Shown: in pieces, positions 53,614 to 61,466 of the stretch
Layout: every line of letters begins with the position of its first letter
How positions within the stretch are numbered: the first letter of the stretch is position 1
From: Tatumella punctata
GTDB taxonomy: Bacteria; Pseudomonadota; Gammaproteobacteria; Enterobacterales; Enterobacteriaceae
Length of the DNA stretch: 64,000 bases
NCBI RefSeq assembly: GCF_039523735.1
Contig: NZ_BAAAFW010000012.1
Location: 62,001 to 126,000 of the forward strand
Reading direction: 5' to 3'
Program-made: the position numbers and the translations under genes
The notes under the pieces: generated by a model
Databases searched by the model: none
What the model saw: only the letters and a program-made list of their open reading frames with translations
Told to the model about the DNA's origin: nothing

Positions 53614-54104
53614 TTCGGACTGAGATTGGTATTGATGCACCAGGCATCGACCGTTTATTAAAACACTGTTTTGGCTCAGAGCATGAAGCGAAACGGGTCA
53701 GAATGCTGCGCGAACAGGGGCTGCTTACTCTGGGTGTGGTTGCGACAGATGATGAAGGGCAGGTACTGGGTTATGCGGCGTTCAGTCCGGTAACTTCAGG
53801 CGGTGAAGATCATGGCTGGGTGGTGTTATATCCGCTGGCAGTGAACAGTGACCAGCCTGCGGGGCTGGATGAAAAACTGGTCTGTGAAGCCCTGGATACC
53901 CTGAATGAGTTTGGCTACAGTGCAGTGATCGCCGAAAATCAGACTGCCTGCCTGCCACGGGTCGGTTTTACTGTCGCTGATGGTTTGGAATACCAGTGCC
54001 CGGCCGGTCATACGCAACAGGCCCTGCTTATCTATCCGCTGGCAAATGGTCCGACAGAAACGGGCCACGGAACACTGACATTCTCAGCGCCTTTTTACGG
54101 ATGA
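53607..54104 (+). CDS. yhbS: GNAT acetyltransferase-like protein YhbS, motif A altered
   Basis: GNAT-fold protein of unknown substrate, 165 residues (E. coli 167). The N-terminal half is well conserved (IDAPGIDRLL, LLTLGVVATDDEGQVLGYAAFSPV). The acetyl-CoA-binding motif A, which in E. coli I recall as YRGQGLARQL, reads SDQPAGLDEKL here, so the R/Q-x-x-G-x-G/A signature is damaged. The later LYSRFGF is CLPRVGF, losing the usual Tyr. The frame is intact, so the protein may be made without acetyltransferase activity. It overlaps ubiT at 5' and the yhbQ 3' end by ten bases. Confidence 0.85.
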   Translation: MLIRTEIGIDAPGIDRLLKHCFGSEHEAKRVRMLREQGLLTLGVVATDDEGQVLGYAAFSPVTSGGEDHGWVVLYPLAVNSDQPAGLDEKLVCEALDTLNEFGYSAVIAENQTACLPRVGFTVADGLEYQCPAGHTQQALLIYPLANGPTETGHGTLTFSAPFYG

Positions 54105-54382
54105 TCTTTAAACCAGAGTAACAGGTTATCGGGTTGCTGAGCGACCAGTAACAGTTTATCCCTGCGGGATCGTTGCTTAAGCTGATATTCAAGTTTTGAC
54201 GCCAGCGAACGATCACCGGCAGGGCATTGAAACACTAAGCTTAACGGACCTTTGCCGCGCAAAGCTTTAGCACCGTTACCCTGCTGATGGCGCATAAAGC
54301 GCCGTGCAACATCTGTAGTGATGCCCGTATATAAGGCACCTGATGCGGTACGCACCATATAAAGGGACCAGCACTTTTCCAT
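54095..54382 (-). CDS. yhbQ: GIY-YIG nuclease-superfamily protein YhbQ
   Basis: Small GIY-YIG domain protein; E. coli YhbQ has DNA-binding or nuclease-like properties with unclear physiology. About 95 residues: LYMVRTASGALYTGITTDVARR holds the LY...YTG version of the motif, followed by GAKALRGKGPLSLVF and the conserved Glu in SKLEYQLK. The ATG at 54382 (MEKCWSLY) is used. It is tail-to-tail with yhbS and divergent from yhbP. Confidence 0.92.
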   Translation of the reverse strand: MEKCWSLYMVRTASGALYTGITTDVARRFMRHQQGNGAKALRGKGPLSLVFQCPAGDRSLASKLEYQLKQRSRRDKLLLVAQQPDNLLLWFKDHP

Positions 54383-54468
54383 CAGTATCTTTTTCCTGTC
54401 CTGATTTTTGCAGGCAGTGTAGCCTGCAGTTTCTCGTGATGCCATTGGGTAATGGCTAAGGTCTGAAT

Positions 54469-54897
54469 ATGTTTGATTTAACACATTGTATTAATTACCT
54501 TAAAAAACATCATGTACTGACCCTGTGTACCGGCAGCGGTGAAAGCCTGTGGGCTGCGAATTGCTTTTATGTGTTTGATGAACAGGAAATAGCTTTCTGG
54601 CTGATGACAGAAGAAAGTACCCGTCATGGTCAGCTGATGTTGAAAAACAACCGGGTGGCAGGTACCGTGACGACCCCGACAGAGTCAGTGATGAAAATTA
54701 AAGGCATTCAGTACACCGGTGAAATTTTTCGACCGCAGGGTGAGCGGCTACAGCAGGCAGTCGCCTGTTACCAGCGGCAGTTTCCGGTTGCCAGAGCGAT
54801 GAAAGCCCCTTTGTGGGAAATCCGTCCTGATCAACTCAAAATGACCGATAATACACTCGGTTTTGGCAAAAAAATCCACTGGTCACGTTCGGCCTGA
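54469..54897 (+). CDS. yhbP: UPF0306 flavin-binding-fold protein YhbP
   Basis: Member of the pyridoxamine-phosphate-oxidase-like split-barrel superfamily, function unknown. It has 142 residues (E. coli 147). Conserved blocks: LWAANCFYVFDEQEIAFWLMTEESTRH (in parts), VAGTVTTPTESV, GIQYTGEIFRPQG, FPVARAMKAPLWEIR and DNTLGFGKK. It is the last gene that follows the E. coli lptC-yhbP order; gene order changes just after it. Confidence 0.9.
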   Translation: MFDLTHCINYLKKHHVLTLCTGSGESLWAANCFYVFDEQEIAFWLMTEESTRHGQLMLKNNRVAGTVTTPTESVMKIKGIQYTGEIFRPQGERLQQAVACYQRQFPVARAMKAPLWEIRPDQLKMTDNTLGFGKKIHWSRSA

Positions 54898-55295
54898 ATG
54901 TTATTTGGCGGTACTGACGCAGGGAGGCGGGCAGCCCCTTTGCGATCCTCTGGCGTACAGGATACTGCGCCTGCGCCGCTTCCCCTTCTCCTTCCTTGAT
55001 CTGTTGCCATGTACAAAAAGTCACAATAAATAAAATCAGGTTATTCATAAAGATAACTTTTATTTATTAATTTCCTTTGCAATCATCTCTGATGTTATCT
55101 ATTAGTTAATGCCTGATGTGTTCATCGTAAATACATTATCGGTAACTTTACTTTATTTATAAATCATTTTTCCGGAGCTGAAACCAGGCTCTGTGAGCAT
55201 TTCACCTGCATACAGTCATACAGTCACTTTTTCTCATTGTGTAATATTTTTTATCAATGAGTTGTCCGGTATATCTGTTTTCAGTGGGGGAGTCT
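54898..55295. other. AT-rich gap at the synteny breakpoint
   Basis: The first part (54900-55010) is GC-rich and contains a minus-strand open frame (54836-55048) that I cannot assign. From about 55020 to 55256 the sequence is clearly AT-rich. A perfect 11-base inverted repeat AATAAATAAAA / TTTTATTTATT lies at 55025-55068. No tRNA remnant, integrase or insertion sequence end is visible. Confidence 0.55.
55025..55068. repeat. AT-rich inverted repeat upstream of the acyltransferase
   Basis: AATAAATAAAA (55025-55035) and TTTTATTTATT (55058-55068) are perfect complements separated by 22 bases. It lies 128 bases after yhbP and about 230 before the acyltransferase start, so it could be a two-way transcript end or a regulator-binding site. 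Confidence 0.45.
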
Positions 55296-56501
55296 ATGCA
55301 AAACAGTAAAGCTTCAGAACCTCAGTCCTGGTCGCCGACGGCGCACCATATTGTCCGGCGTAATGAGAAAGGAATGTTACCTAATCTGACCTCGCTGAAC
55401 GGCATTCGCTTTATCGCGGCGATCAGTGTGTTTCTGTTTCACTCGACCCTGGGTCCGATTCTGGCACCGTTTTCTGATCCTCAGGTCAGTCACTGGTATT
55501 ACGTGATCTTCAGTAAAAGCGGCTGGGTCAGTGTATCTATGTTCTTTATCCTGAGCGGTTTTGTGATGGGATGGTCGTCCCGCCCGGTCGATCACCCGCT
55601 GCGCTTTTATAAACGTCGCTTTGCAAAGATCTACCCGGTAAATGTGGTGGTTATGGTGATTGTGGTCGCGACCGGGGTGATCAGTTTCCGGCGACCGGAT
55701 ATCTGGTTACCTAACTTATTTCTGGTTCAGAGCTGGATCCCGCGGGCAGAGAATTATATTGGCGGGAATACACCCAGCTGGTTTTTATGCGCTATCATTT
55801 TGTTTTATATTATTTTTCCTTTTGTTTTCCGCTGGGTGAAAGCCCTCCCCGCAGATAAACTGTGGACCACCATCTTTATCTGCTATCTCGGCATGATCAT
55901 CAGTCAGGTCATTATTTTCTATGCGACCCGTCATGAAACACCGCTGCCCGGCTGGCCTTTTAAAGTCGGTGAAATCGAGTGGTGGCTGTCTTACACTTTC
56001 CCGCTGACCAGGGTATTTGAATTCGTTATCGGGCTGGTACTTTCCCGTATTATTCTCGAAGGTTACTTTATCCGCATCAGTACTGTTACCAGTACTCTGC
56101 TGGTGGCCGCCAGCTACATTATTGATGTGAATTTACCTTTTCAGTTCAGTTATAACCTGATTACGTTATATCCGCTGGTTTTCCTGCTGGGATCTCTGAC
56201 TGTCGGTGATATCCGGGGAAAAAAATCATTCCTGAATTTACCGGTAATGCAGTGGCTGGGTAATATTTCTTTCGGCTTCTATATGATCCATTTCACTATC
56301 TTAATCCTGCTGAAACGCTGGGCAGGGGGCGAGAAATTTAATCTCCCTGACGGGATTTTGATACTGGTATTCGCGGCAGTCGTCAGTGTGCTCCTGGGCT
56401 GGATCCTGTATAAATTTGTGGAAATTCCCTGCGGAAATTACCTGAATTCCAGGTCCGGATCTAAAAAACAGACTGCCAATGCGCAGCAGGCCCGCGAGTG
56501 A
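55296..56501 (+). CDS. Acyltransferase family 3 (OafA/YrhL-like) membrane protein
   Basis: Integral membrane O-acyltransferase of the acyltransferase-3 family, members of which acetylate or acylate surface polysaccharides, LPS or exported small molecules. About ten membrane segments. Family marks: LTSLNGIRFIAAISVFLFHS (Arg and His of the first helices), FFILSGFVMGW, RFAKIYPVNV, and GNISFGFYMIHF near the end. The ATG at 55296 (MQNSKASEPQSW) follows a GGGGGAG site four bases upstream and gives 401 residues; an ATG at 55257 lacks a site. It stands alone, so the substrate cannot be inferred. Confidence 0.85.
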   Translation: MQNSKASEPQSWSPTAHHIVRRNEKGMLPNLTSLNGIRFIAAISVFLFHSTLGPILAPFSDPQVSHWYYVIFSKSGWVSVSMFFILSGFVMGWSSRPVDHPLRFYKRRFAKIYPVNVVVMVIVVATGVISFRRPDIWLPNLFLVQSWIPRAENYIGGNTPSWFLCAIILFYIIFPFVFRWVKALPADKLWTTIFICYLGMIISQVIIFYATRHETPLPGWPFKVGEIEWWLSYTFPLTRVFEFVIGLVLSRIILEGYFIRISTVTSTLLVAASYIIDVNLPFQFSYNLITLYPLVFLLGSLTVGDIRGKKSFLNLPVMQWLGNISFGFYMIHFTILILLKRWAGGEKFNLPDGILILVFAAVVSVLLGWILYKFVEIPCGNYLNSRSGSKKQTANAQQARE

Positions 56502-56550
56502 CAGCAATGCTGTTCTGAGTCCTGATGATGCAGTCTTGTCGGGTCAGGGC

Positions 56551-57015
56551 TCAGCGCAGATACCAGATACGCTGATTTCTGCTACCGCGCCATTTCAGGG
56601 TCAGATCTTTCTGGCTATCGATAAATTTACCGTCGATCAGTACATTAATACGAGCCACTATTTTGCGCTGTTCATTGGTGAGCCACTGAAAGCGGTAACC
56701 GCTCCACAGCCAGATATCTTTGCCGGGACACTCAGCATTTATCCGGCTGACCAACCGTAATATTGTGCTGATATTGGCCGGATACAGTGGATCTCCGCCA
56801 GACAATGATAGTCCCTGGCGGGGAATGCGGCTGTCGTTAAGGTCGGTGATAATCTGATCTTCCAGGTCCGGAGTGAACGGATACCCTGAGTCCGGCCGCC
56901 AGGTTGACTGGTTGTAGCATCCCCGGCAGTGATGTTCACAACCGGAGACAAACAACGTACAGCGGGTACCCGGACCGTTTACCACGTCCAGAGGATAATA
57001 GCGGTGGTAATTCAT
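56551..57015 (-). CDS. nrdG: Anaerobic ribonucleotide reductase activating enzyme NrdG
   Basis: Radical SAM enzyme that installs the glycyl radical on NrdD. It has 154 residues, as in E. coli. The [4Fe-4S] motif is C26-x3-C30-x2-C33 (SGCEHHCRGCYN), and the SAM-binding GGDPL follows in LSLSGGDPLYPANIS. It is ten bases after nrdD on the same strand. Confidence 0.96.
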   Translation of the reverse strand: MNYHRYYPLDVVNGPGTRCTLFVSGCEHHCRGCYNQSTWRPDSGYPFTPDLEDQIITDLNDSRIPRQGLSLSGGDPLYPANISTILRLVSRINAECPGKDIWLWSGYRFQWLTNEQRKIVARINVLIDGKFIDSQKDLTLKWRGSRNQRIWYLR

Positions 57016-57025
57016 ATACCGGGCC

Positions 57026-59158
57026 TTATATACCGTTCGGCATATGTTTTACGCGACGCGTTACTTCTTCCTGCTTACCGGCGTTGAAAGGTCTGGCATC
57101 GGGGCTGCCAAGATAGCCGCATACCCGCCTGGTGACTGACACCCGGGCCGGATCATGATTTCCGCACTGCGGACAGGTAAATCCCTTACTGGTACAACTG
57201 AATTCACCTTTAAAGCCACAGTTATAACATTCATCAATGGGCGTATTGGTGCCATAGTAAGGAATACGTGAATAGCTGTAATCCCAGACATCTTCGAGAG
57301 CTTTCAGATTATGTTGCAGATTCGGGTACTCGCCGTAGCAAATAAAACCGCCATTAGCGATTTGCGGATAAGGCGCTTCAAAATCAATCTTATCGTAGGG
57401 GTTAGCGGCTTTTTCGACATCCAGGTGGAAGCTGTTGGTGTAATAGCCTTTATCGGTTACTCCGGCGACAAGCCCGAACTCTGCAGCATCCAGCCGGCAG
57501 AAACGGTCACACAGGTTTTCACTGGGAGTACTGTACAGACTGAACCCATAGCCAGTTTCGGTTTTCCACTGATCTGTTGCCTGCCGCAGCCGGGTGACAA
57601 TCGCCAGCGCTTTTTCCTGCAATTCCGCCGAATCAAACAGGTGCTGCCGGTTACCTGTCAGGGCATTGATGGTTTCATGCAGGCCGATATATCCCAGAGA
57701 CACGGATGCCCGGCCGTTACGGAAAATTTTGCCGACTTTTTCATCGGCCTGCAAACGTACCCCGCAGGCACCTTCCATATAGAGTATGGGGGCAACCCTG
57801 GCACAGGTATTTTCCAGACGGCTGATTCGGCTCATCAGTGCCTGTTTCGCCGTATCCAGCCGCTGTTCCAGCAATGACCAGAAACGGGTTTCATCACCGC
57901 CGGCTTGCAGGGCTATACGGGGTAAATTCAGGCTGACCACCCCGATATTATTACGTCCTTCATGGATCTGCCGGCCATCTTCTTCATATACGCCGAGGAA
58001 ACTGCGACAGCCCATCGGGGTTTTAAACGACCCGGTCACTTTTACGACCTGATCATAATTCAGAATATCCGGATACATCCGCTGGCTGGCACATTCCAGT
58101 GCCAGTTGCTTGATATCATAATTAATGTCTTCGGGACGGCGGTTTACTCCCTCGCGGATAGCAAACACCAGCTTCGGAAATACGGCCGTTTTACGGTTTT
58201 TTCCCAGTCCGGCAAGGCGGTTTTTCAGGACAGAGATCTGAATCAGCCGTGAAGCACGTGACGTTCCCAGCCCGAAGCCAAAGGTGACAAAAGGGGTCTG
58301 GCCATTAGCGGTATGCAGGGTATTTACCTCATACTCCAGCGACTGAAAAGCATCGAAACACTCTTTACGGGTACGTGCATCCGCATAGCCTTCCACATCC
58401 TTAATCTGCCATTCACGGGCAATCTCCCGATGGCGTTGCAGGCTGGCATCAACGAACGGGGCCAGTACTTCATCAATACGGTTAATCGTTGTACCGCCAT
58501 AAATATGGCTGGCGACCTGCGCGATAATCTGGGCGGTGACTGCGGTTGCGGTGGCTATAGATTTTGGCGGAGTAATTTCAGCGTTACCCATTTTAAACCC
58601 GTGGGTCAGCATGCCCTGTAAATCAATCAGCATACAGTTAAACATCGGAAAGAAAGGGGCATAATCGAGATCGTGGTAATGGATCTCGCCGCGATCATGC
58701 GCCTGCATCACCGCCGGCGGTAAAATATGCTGTCGTGCGTAATGTTTAGCCACAATCCCTGCCAGTAAGTCGCGCTGTGTAGGGATCACTTTACTGTCTT
58801 TGTTGGCGTTCTCATTCAGCAGAGCGGCATTGGTTTGTTCCACCAACCCCTGAATTTCCTGGTGTAAACGGCTGTGCTGTTCGCGTATTTTGTCGCGATC
58901 ATGGCGATATTCAATATAACAACGGGCGACTTCCGGAAAACGGCCTGCCATTAATTTGTTTTCGACCGTCTGTTGTATCAGGCTGATATCCAGTACAGGC
59001 TGTCGCTGTAATTCGGTACAGATAACGGTGGTCATGGCTTCACAATAATTTTTATCTGTGACCCCCGCAGCTTCAGCTGCCGCAGTAATGGCATGCATAA
59101 TGCGCTGGCGGCAGAAAGCGACCTTGCAGCCATCCCGTTTAATCACCAGATGATCCAT
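57026..59158 (-). CDS. nrdD: Anaerobic ribonucleoside-triphosphate reductase NrdD
   Basis: Class III reductase that makes dNTPs without oxygen. An N-terminal ATP cone (about 1-95, VIKRDGCKVAF) precedes the catalytic barrel. The C-terminal zinc site is CYNCGFKGEF and CPQCG, and the glycyl radical Gly681 lies in RRVCGYLGSPDARPF. It has 710 residues (E. coli 712). The upstream region carries NrdR-like boxes and an FNR-like site. In E. coli treCBR and mgtA lie between nrdD and ridA; here the gap is 183 bases. Confidence 0.97.
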   Translation of the reverse strand: MDHLVIKRDGCKVAFCRQRIMHAITAAAEAAGVTDKNYCEAMTTVICTELQRQPVLDISLIQQTVENKLMAGRFPEVARCYIEYRHDRDKIREQHSRLHQEIQGLVEQTNAALLNENANKDSKVIPTQRDLLAGIVAKHYARQHILPPAVMQAHDRGEIHYHDLDYAPFFPMFNCMLIDLQGMLTHGFKMGNAEITPPKSIATATAVTAQIIAQVASHIYGGTTINRIDEVLAPFVDASLQRHREIAREWQIKDVEGYADARTRKECFDAFQSLEYEVNTLHTANGQTPFVTFGFGLGTSRASRLIQISVLKNRLAGLGKNRKTAVFPKLVFAIREGVNRRPEDINYDIKQLALECASQRMYPDILNYDQVVKVTGSFKTPMGCRSFLGVYEEDGRQIHEGRNNIGVVSLNLPRIALQAGGDETRFWSLLEQRLDTAKQALMSRISRLENTCARVAPILYMEGACGVRLQADEKVGKIFRNGRASVSLGYIGLHETINALTGNRQHLFDSAELQEKALAIVTRLRQATDQWKTETGYGFSLYSTPSENLCDRFCRLDAAEFGLVAGVTDKGYYTNSFHLDVEKAANPYDKIDFEAPYPQIANGGFICYGEYPNLQHNLKALEDVWDYSYSRIPYYGTNTPIDECYNCGFKGEFSCTSKGFTCPQCGNHDPARVSVTRRVCGYLGSPDARPFNAGKQEEVTRRVKHMPNGI

Positions 59159-59164
59159 GATTAT

Positions 59165-59211
59165 TTCCTGTATATTGTGTTTTGGTGATTTTAAAACACA
59201 ATATGTAGTGC
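59165..59211 (-). promoter_or_regulatory. Pair of NrdR boxes upstream of nrdD
   Basis: Box 2 (59196-59211, ACACAATATGTAGTGC) matches the NrdR consensus ACACWATATATWGTGT at 14 of 16 positions by eye. Box 1 (59165-59180, ending TATATTGTGT) matches 12 of 16. Box starts are 31 bases apart, the three-helical-turn spacing typical of NrdR pairs. Box 1 overlaps the nrdD ribosome site. NrdR is the nucleotide-sensing repressor of ribonucleotide reductase genes. Confidence 0.75.
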
Positions 59212-59236
59212 ATTAAGCGAAATAGTTGCAGAGAGT

Positions 59237-59250
59237 TTGATTAAAAACAA
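59237..59250. promoter_or_regulatory. FNR-like site upstream of nrdD
   Basis: TTGATTAAAAACAA matches the FNR consensus TTGATNNNNATCAA at nine of ten defined positions. It lies about 80-90 bases upstream of the nrdD start, suitable for activation without oxygen, as for E. coli nrdDG. Confidence 0.6.
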
Positions 59251-59289
59251 AGAAGCGGAGAGGAGGCTATCGTGGAAAAATGACACGGG

Positions 59290-59332
59290 CAGTATCTGAA
59301 ACGATACTGTTCCCGGAATGTTCCGGGAACAG
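59290..59332 (-). terminator. Overlapping hairpins at the ridA 3' end
   Basis: CTGTTCCCGGAA / TTCCGGGAACAG (59307-59332) is a perfect 12-base stem ten bases after the ridA stop on the minus strand. A second stem CAGTATC / GATACTG (59290-59309) shares its CTG, so the two cannot both form fully. The minus-strand tail has few T residues, so termination strength is uncertain. Confidence 0.6.
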
Positions 59333-59341
59333 ACAGACTGA

Positions 59342-59728
59342 TTAGCGGCGTACAGCGATTGCTTCAATCTCAATTTTTACGTCTTTCGGCAGCCGGGCGA
59401 CTTCAACGCAGGAGCGAGCAGGGAAACCGGCGTTATTTTCAGTAAAAAAAGCTTCGTAAGTCGCATTGACCGTGGCAAAGTCATTCAGGTCTTTCACAAA
59501 AACCGTTGTTTTTACAATATCACCGACACTCAGGCCGGCCTGCTCAATGATTGCCTGCACATTTGCCAGTGACTGACGGGTCTGCGCTGCAACATCATCT
59601 GCAACTTCACCGGTTTTCGGGTCCACAGGGATCTGGCCGGAAGTGATAACCATATTCCCGAGATCGACAGCCTGTACATAAGGGCCGATAGCGGCAGGTG
59701 CTTTTTCGGTACTGATGACGCGAGACAT
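59342..59728 (-). CDS. ridA: Enamine/imine deaminase RidA
   Basis: Hydrolyses reactive 2-aminoacrylate and related enamines released by pyridoxal-phosphate enzymes. It has 128 residues, as in E. coli. Catalytic Arg105 is in FPARSCVEVARLPKD, and the trimer core GDIVKTTVFVKDLNDFATVN is conserved. It lies 79 bases after pyrI on the same strand and may be co-transcribed with pyrBI, as context suggests in enterobacteria. Confidence 0.97.
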   Translation of the reverse strand: MSRVISTEKAPAAIGPYVQAVDLGNMVITSGQIPVDPKTGEVADDVAAQTRQSLANVQAIIEQAGLSVGDIVKTTVFVKDLNDFATVNATYEAFFTENNAGFPARSCVEVARLPKDVKIEIEAIAVRR

Positions 59729-59807
59729 AAATTCCCCTTAATGATAATTCAGAAGGCGGTGGCGCCTTCTGCCAGATGTTTTCCCATTATAGAAGCGCCG
59801 GTGTTGA

Positions 59808-60272
59808 TTACCAGTGTCCTATAACAACATGATGTGCAAATTCTTTTTCACAGTATTTGCATCTCAGTGAGATATCTCCGGCACGCTGGCGTACCGTAAA
59901 TACCGAGTGAACCGGCTCATTATGGCTGATGCAATTACTATTGGGGCAGGTCAGCACCCGTTCAATTCGTTCCGGCATTGCCGGGATACTCTTGGCCACC
60001 ACATCATAGTTATCAATCCGGTTAACGGTGGCATGGGGGGCATAAATTGCCAGCTGATTAATCTGATCATCCGTAAGAAAGGTATTCTCAATTTTGATCA
60101 AATCCTTACGCTGCATTTCACCGGAAGGCAGATTCAGCCCGATAGTAATGCGCTGGTCTGTTTCGGTCAGCCGGAATAGCGACAGCAGACGGAAGCCGAC
60201 ACGGGCCGGAATATGGTCGATAACCGTACCGCATTTAATCGCTTCTACCTGTAATTTAGTATCCTGAGTCAT
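59808..60272 (-). CDS. pyrI: Aspartate carbamoyltransferase regulatory chain
   Basis: Allosteric subunit that binds CTP and ATP and holds the catalytic trimers in the c6r6 enzyme. It has 154 residues (E. coli 153). Nucleotide-binding part: KCGTVIDHIPARVGFRLL, ITIGLNLPSGEMQRKDLIKIEN (in parts). The C-terminal zinc site has four cysteines, CPNSNC and CKYC. It follows pyrB by 15 bases. Confidence 0.97.
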   Translation of the reverse strand: MTQDTKLQVEAIKCGTVIDHIPARVGFRLLSLFRLTETDQRITIGLNLPSGEMQRKDLIKIENTFLTDDQINQLAIYAPHATVNRIDNYDVVAKSIPAMPERIERVLTCPNSNCISHNEPVHSVFTVRQRAGDISLRCKYCEKEFAHHVVIGHW

Positions 60273-60287
60273 GATTATCTCTCCCCG

Positions 60288-61223
60288 TTATGCCGTCAGT
60301 TGTTCGTTTAATACCAGCGCCAGTAATGCCTGGCGGGCATAAATCCCGTTTCCGGCCTGACGGAAATACCAGGCGTGGGGGGTACTGTCGACATCCGTAT
60401 CAATTTCATCGACCCGTGGCAGGGGGTGTAATACTTTCATGCTATCACGGGCACCGGCTAAATCGGCGGCCCTTAACACGAACTGTGCTTTGACGTTGGC
60501 GTATTCTGACGGGTCGAGGCGCTCTTTCTGTACCCGTGTCATATATAAAATATCTGTCTGCGGCATCACCTCTTCAATAGAGGTATGGCGCGACCAGACA
60601 ATCCCTTTTTCATCCAGTAAATCGGTGATATAAGCGGGCATTGCCAGCGCATCCGGTGCGATAAAAAAGAAACGGTTATTGCTGAATTTAGCCAGTGCCT
60701 GGGTCAGTGAATGCACGGTCCGGCCATATTTTAAATCACCGACCATCGCGATATTCAGGTTATCCAGCCGTTGCTGGGTCTCACTGATGGTAAACAGGTC
60801 CAGCAGCGTCTGGGTCGGGTGCTGATTGGCACCATCACCGGCATTCAGGATCGGTATATCACCGGAGAATTCTGTTGCCAGCCGTGCCGCGCCTTCCTGC
60901 GGATGTCGCATCACGATGGCATCGACATAGGTACTGATCACTGAAATCGTATCTGCCAGGGTCTCGCCTTTTTTCCCCAGCGAGGTATTACCACTGTCAG
61001 AAAAGCCAACCACTGAGGCTCCCAGCCGGTGGATGGCAGTTTCAAACGATAACCGGGTACGGGTGGAGGCTTCGAAGAAACAACTGGCGATCACTTTATG
61101 CTGCAGCAGTTCCGGCTGCGGTGAGGCTTTCAGCCGGGCGGCAGTGTCTAACACTAACTCCAGCTCTTCACGGCTGAGGTCATTGATAGAGATAATATGC
61201 TTTCGATAGAGAGGGTTAGCCAT
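60288..61223 (-). CDS. pyrB: Aspartate carbamoyltransferase catalytic chain
   Basis: Condenses carbamoyl phosphate and aspartate, the first committed step of pyrimidine synthesis. It has 311 residues, as in E. coli. Carbamoyl-phosphate motif FFEASTRTRLSFE, then SGNTSLGKKGETLADT, MRHPQEGAARL, NQHPTQTLLDLF and HPLPRVDEI. The ATG at 61223 (MANPLYRKH) is used; the upstream open frame runs through the attenuator. The start lies inside the end of the pyrL frame. Confidence 0.97.
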   Translation of the reverse strand: MANPLYRKHIISINDLSREELELVLDTAARLKASPQPELLQHKVIASCFFEASTRTRLSFETAIHRLGASVVGFSDSGNTSLGKKGETLADTISVISTYVDAIVMRHPQEGAARLATEFSGDIPILNAGDGANQHPTQTLLDLFTISETQQRLDNLNIAMVGDLKYGRTVHSLTQALAKFSNNRFFFIAPDALAMPAYITDLLDEKGIVWSRHTSIEEVMPQTDILYMTRVQKERLDPSEYANVKAQFVLRAADLAGARDSMKVLHPLPRVDEIDTDVDSTPHAWYFRQAGNGIYARQALLALVLNEQLTA

Positions 61224-61374
61224 TATTGATGTCCTCGGCACGAGCAGATGGCGGGCAAAAAAAAGCCCCTGAAACAGGGGCTTTAACAGAATAGGTAGTA
61301 ATGCCGGAGAAAAAAGGGCTATCGCCCGCAGCAAAGCGGATACGGGTATCAGAGTGTGTCATCATCTGTGCCAT
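61216..61374 (-). CDS. pyrL: pyrBI operon leader peptide PyrL
   Basis: Leader peptide whose translation couples transcription attenuation to UTP supply. The ATG at 61374 (MAQMMTHSDTR...) has a GGGAG site six bases upstream and yields 52 codons, against 44 in E. coli. The later part, DSPFF...SGAFFCPPSA, echoes the E. coli GAFFCP segment, and the T-rich DNA behind PFF gives the UTP-sensitive pause stretch. The frame passes through the attenuator and stops at 61216, eight bases inside the pyrB start region. Confidence 0.75.
   Translation of the reverse strand: MAQMMTHSDTRIRFAAGDSPFFSGITTYSVKAPVSGAFFCPPSARAEDINNG
61257..61284 (-). terminator. pyrBI attenuator terminator
   Basis: On the minus strand the stem AAGCCCCTG / CAGGGGCTT with a three-base loop is followed by a run of eight T. 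It lies inside pyrL, 34 bases before pyrB: the UTP-sensitive attenuator. With scarce UTP polymerase slows, the ribosome on pyrL closes up and blocks the hairpin, so pyrBI is transcribed. Confidence 0.9.
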
Positions 61375-61399
61375 GCTTTCTCCCGGAAAATTTTCGCGC

Positions 61400-61427
61400 A
61401 TTATACCGGCCCTGAAATTTCTGACAA
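61400..61427 (-). promoter_or_regulatory. Promoter of the pyrLBI operon
   Basis: On the minus strand TTGTCA (61427-61422) and TATAAT (61405-61400) are separated by 16 bases, about 26 bases before the pyrL start. The -10 is a perfect consensus. Confidence 0.75.
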
Positions 61428-61466
61428 GCATTGTCCGCCGGGAAAAAGGGATACCCGGAACAGGTA

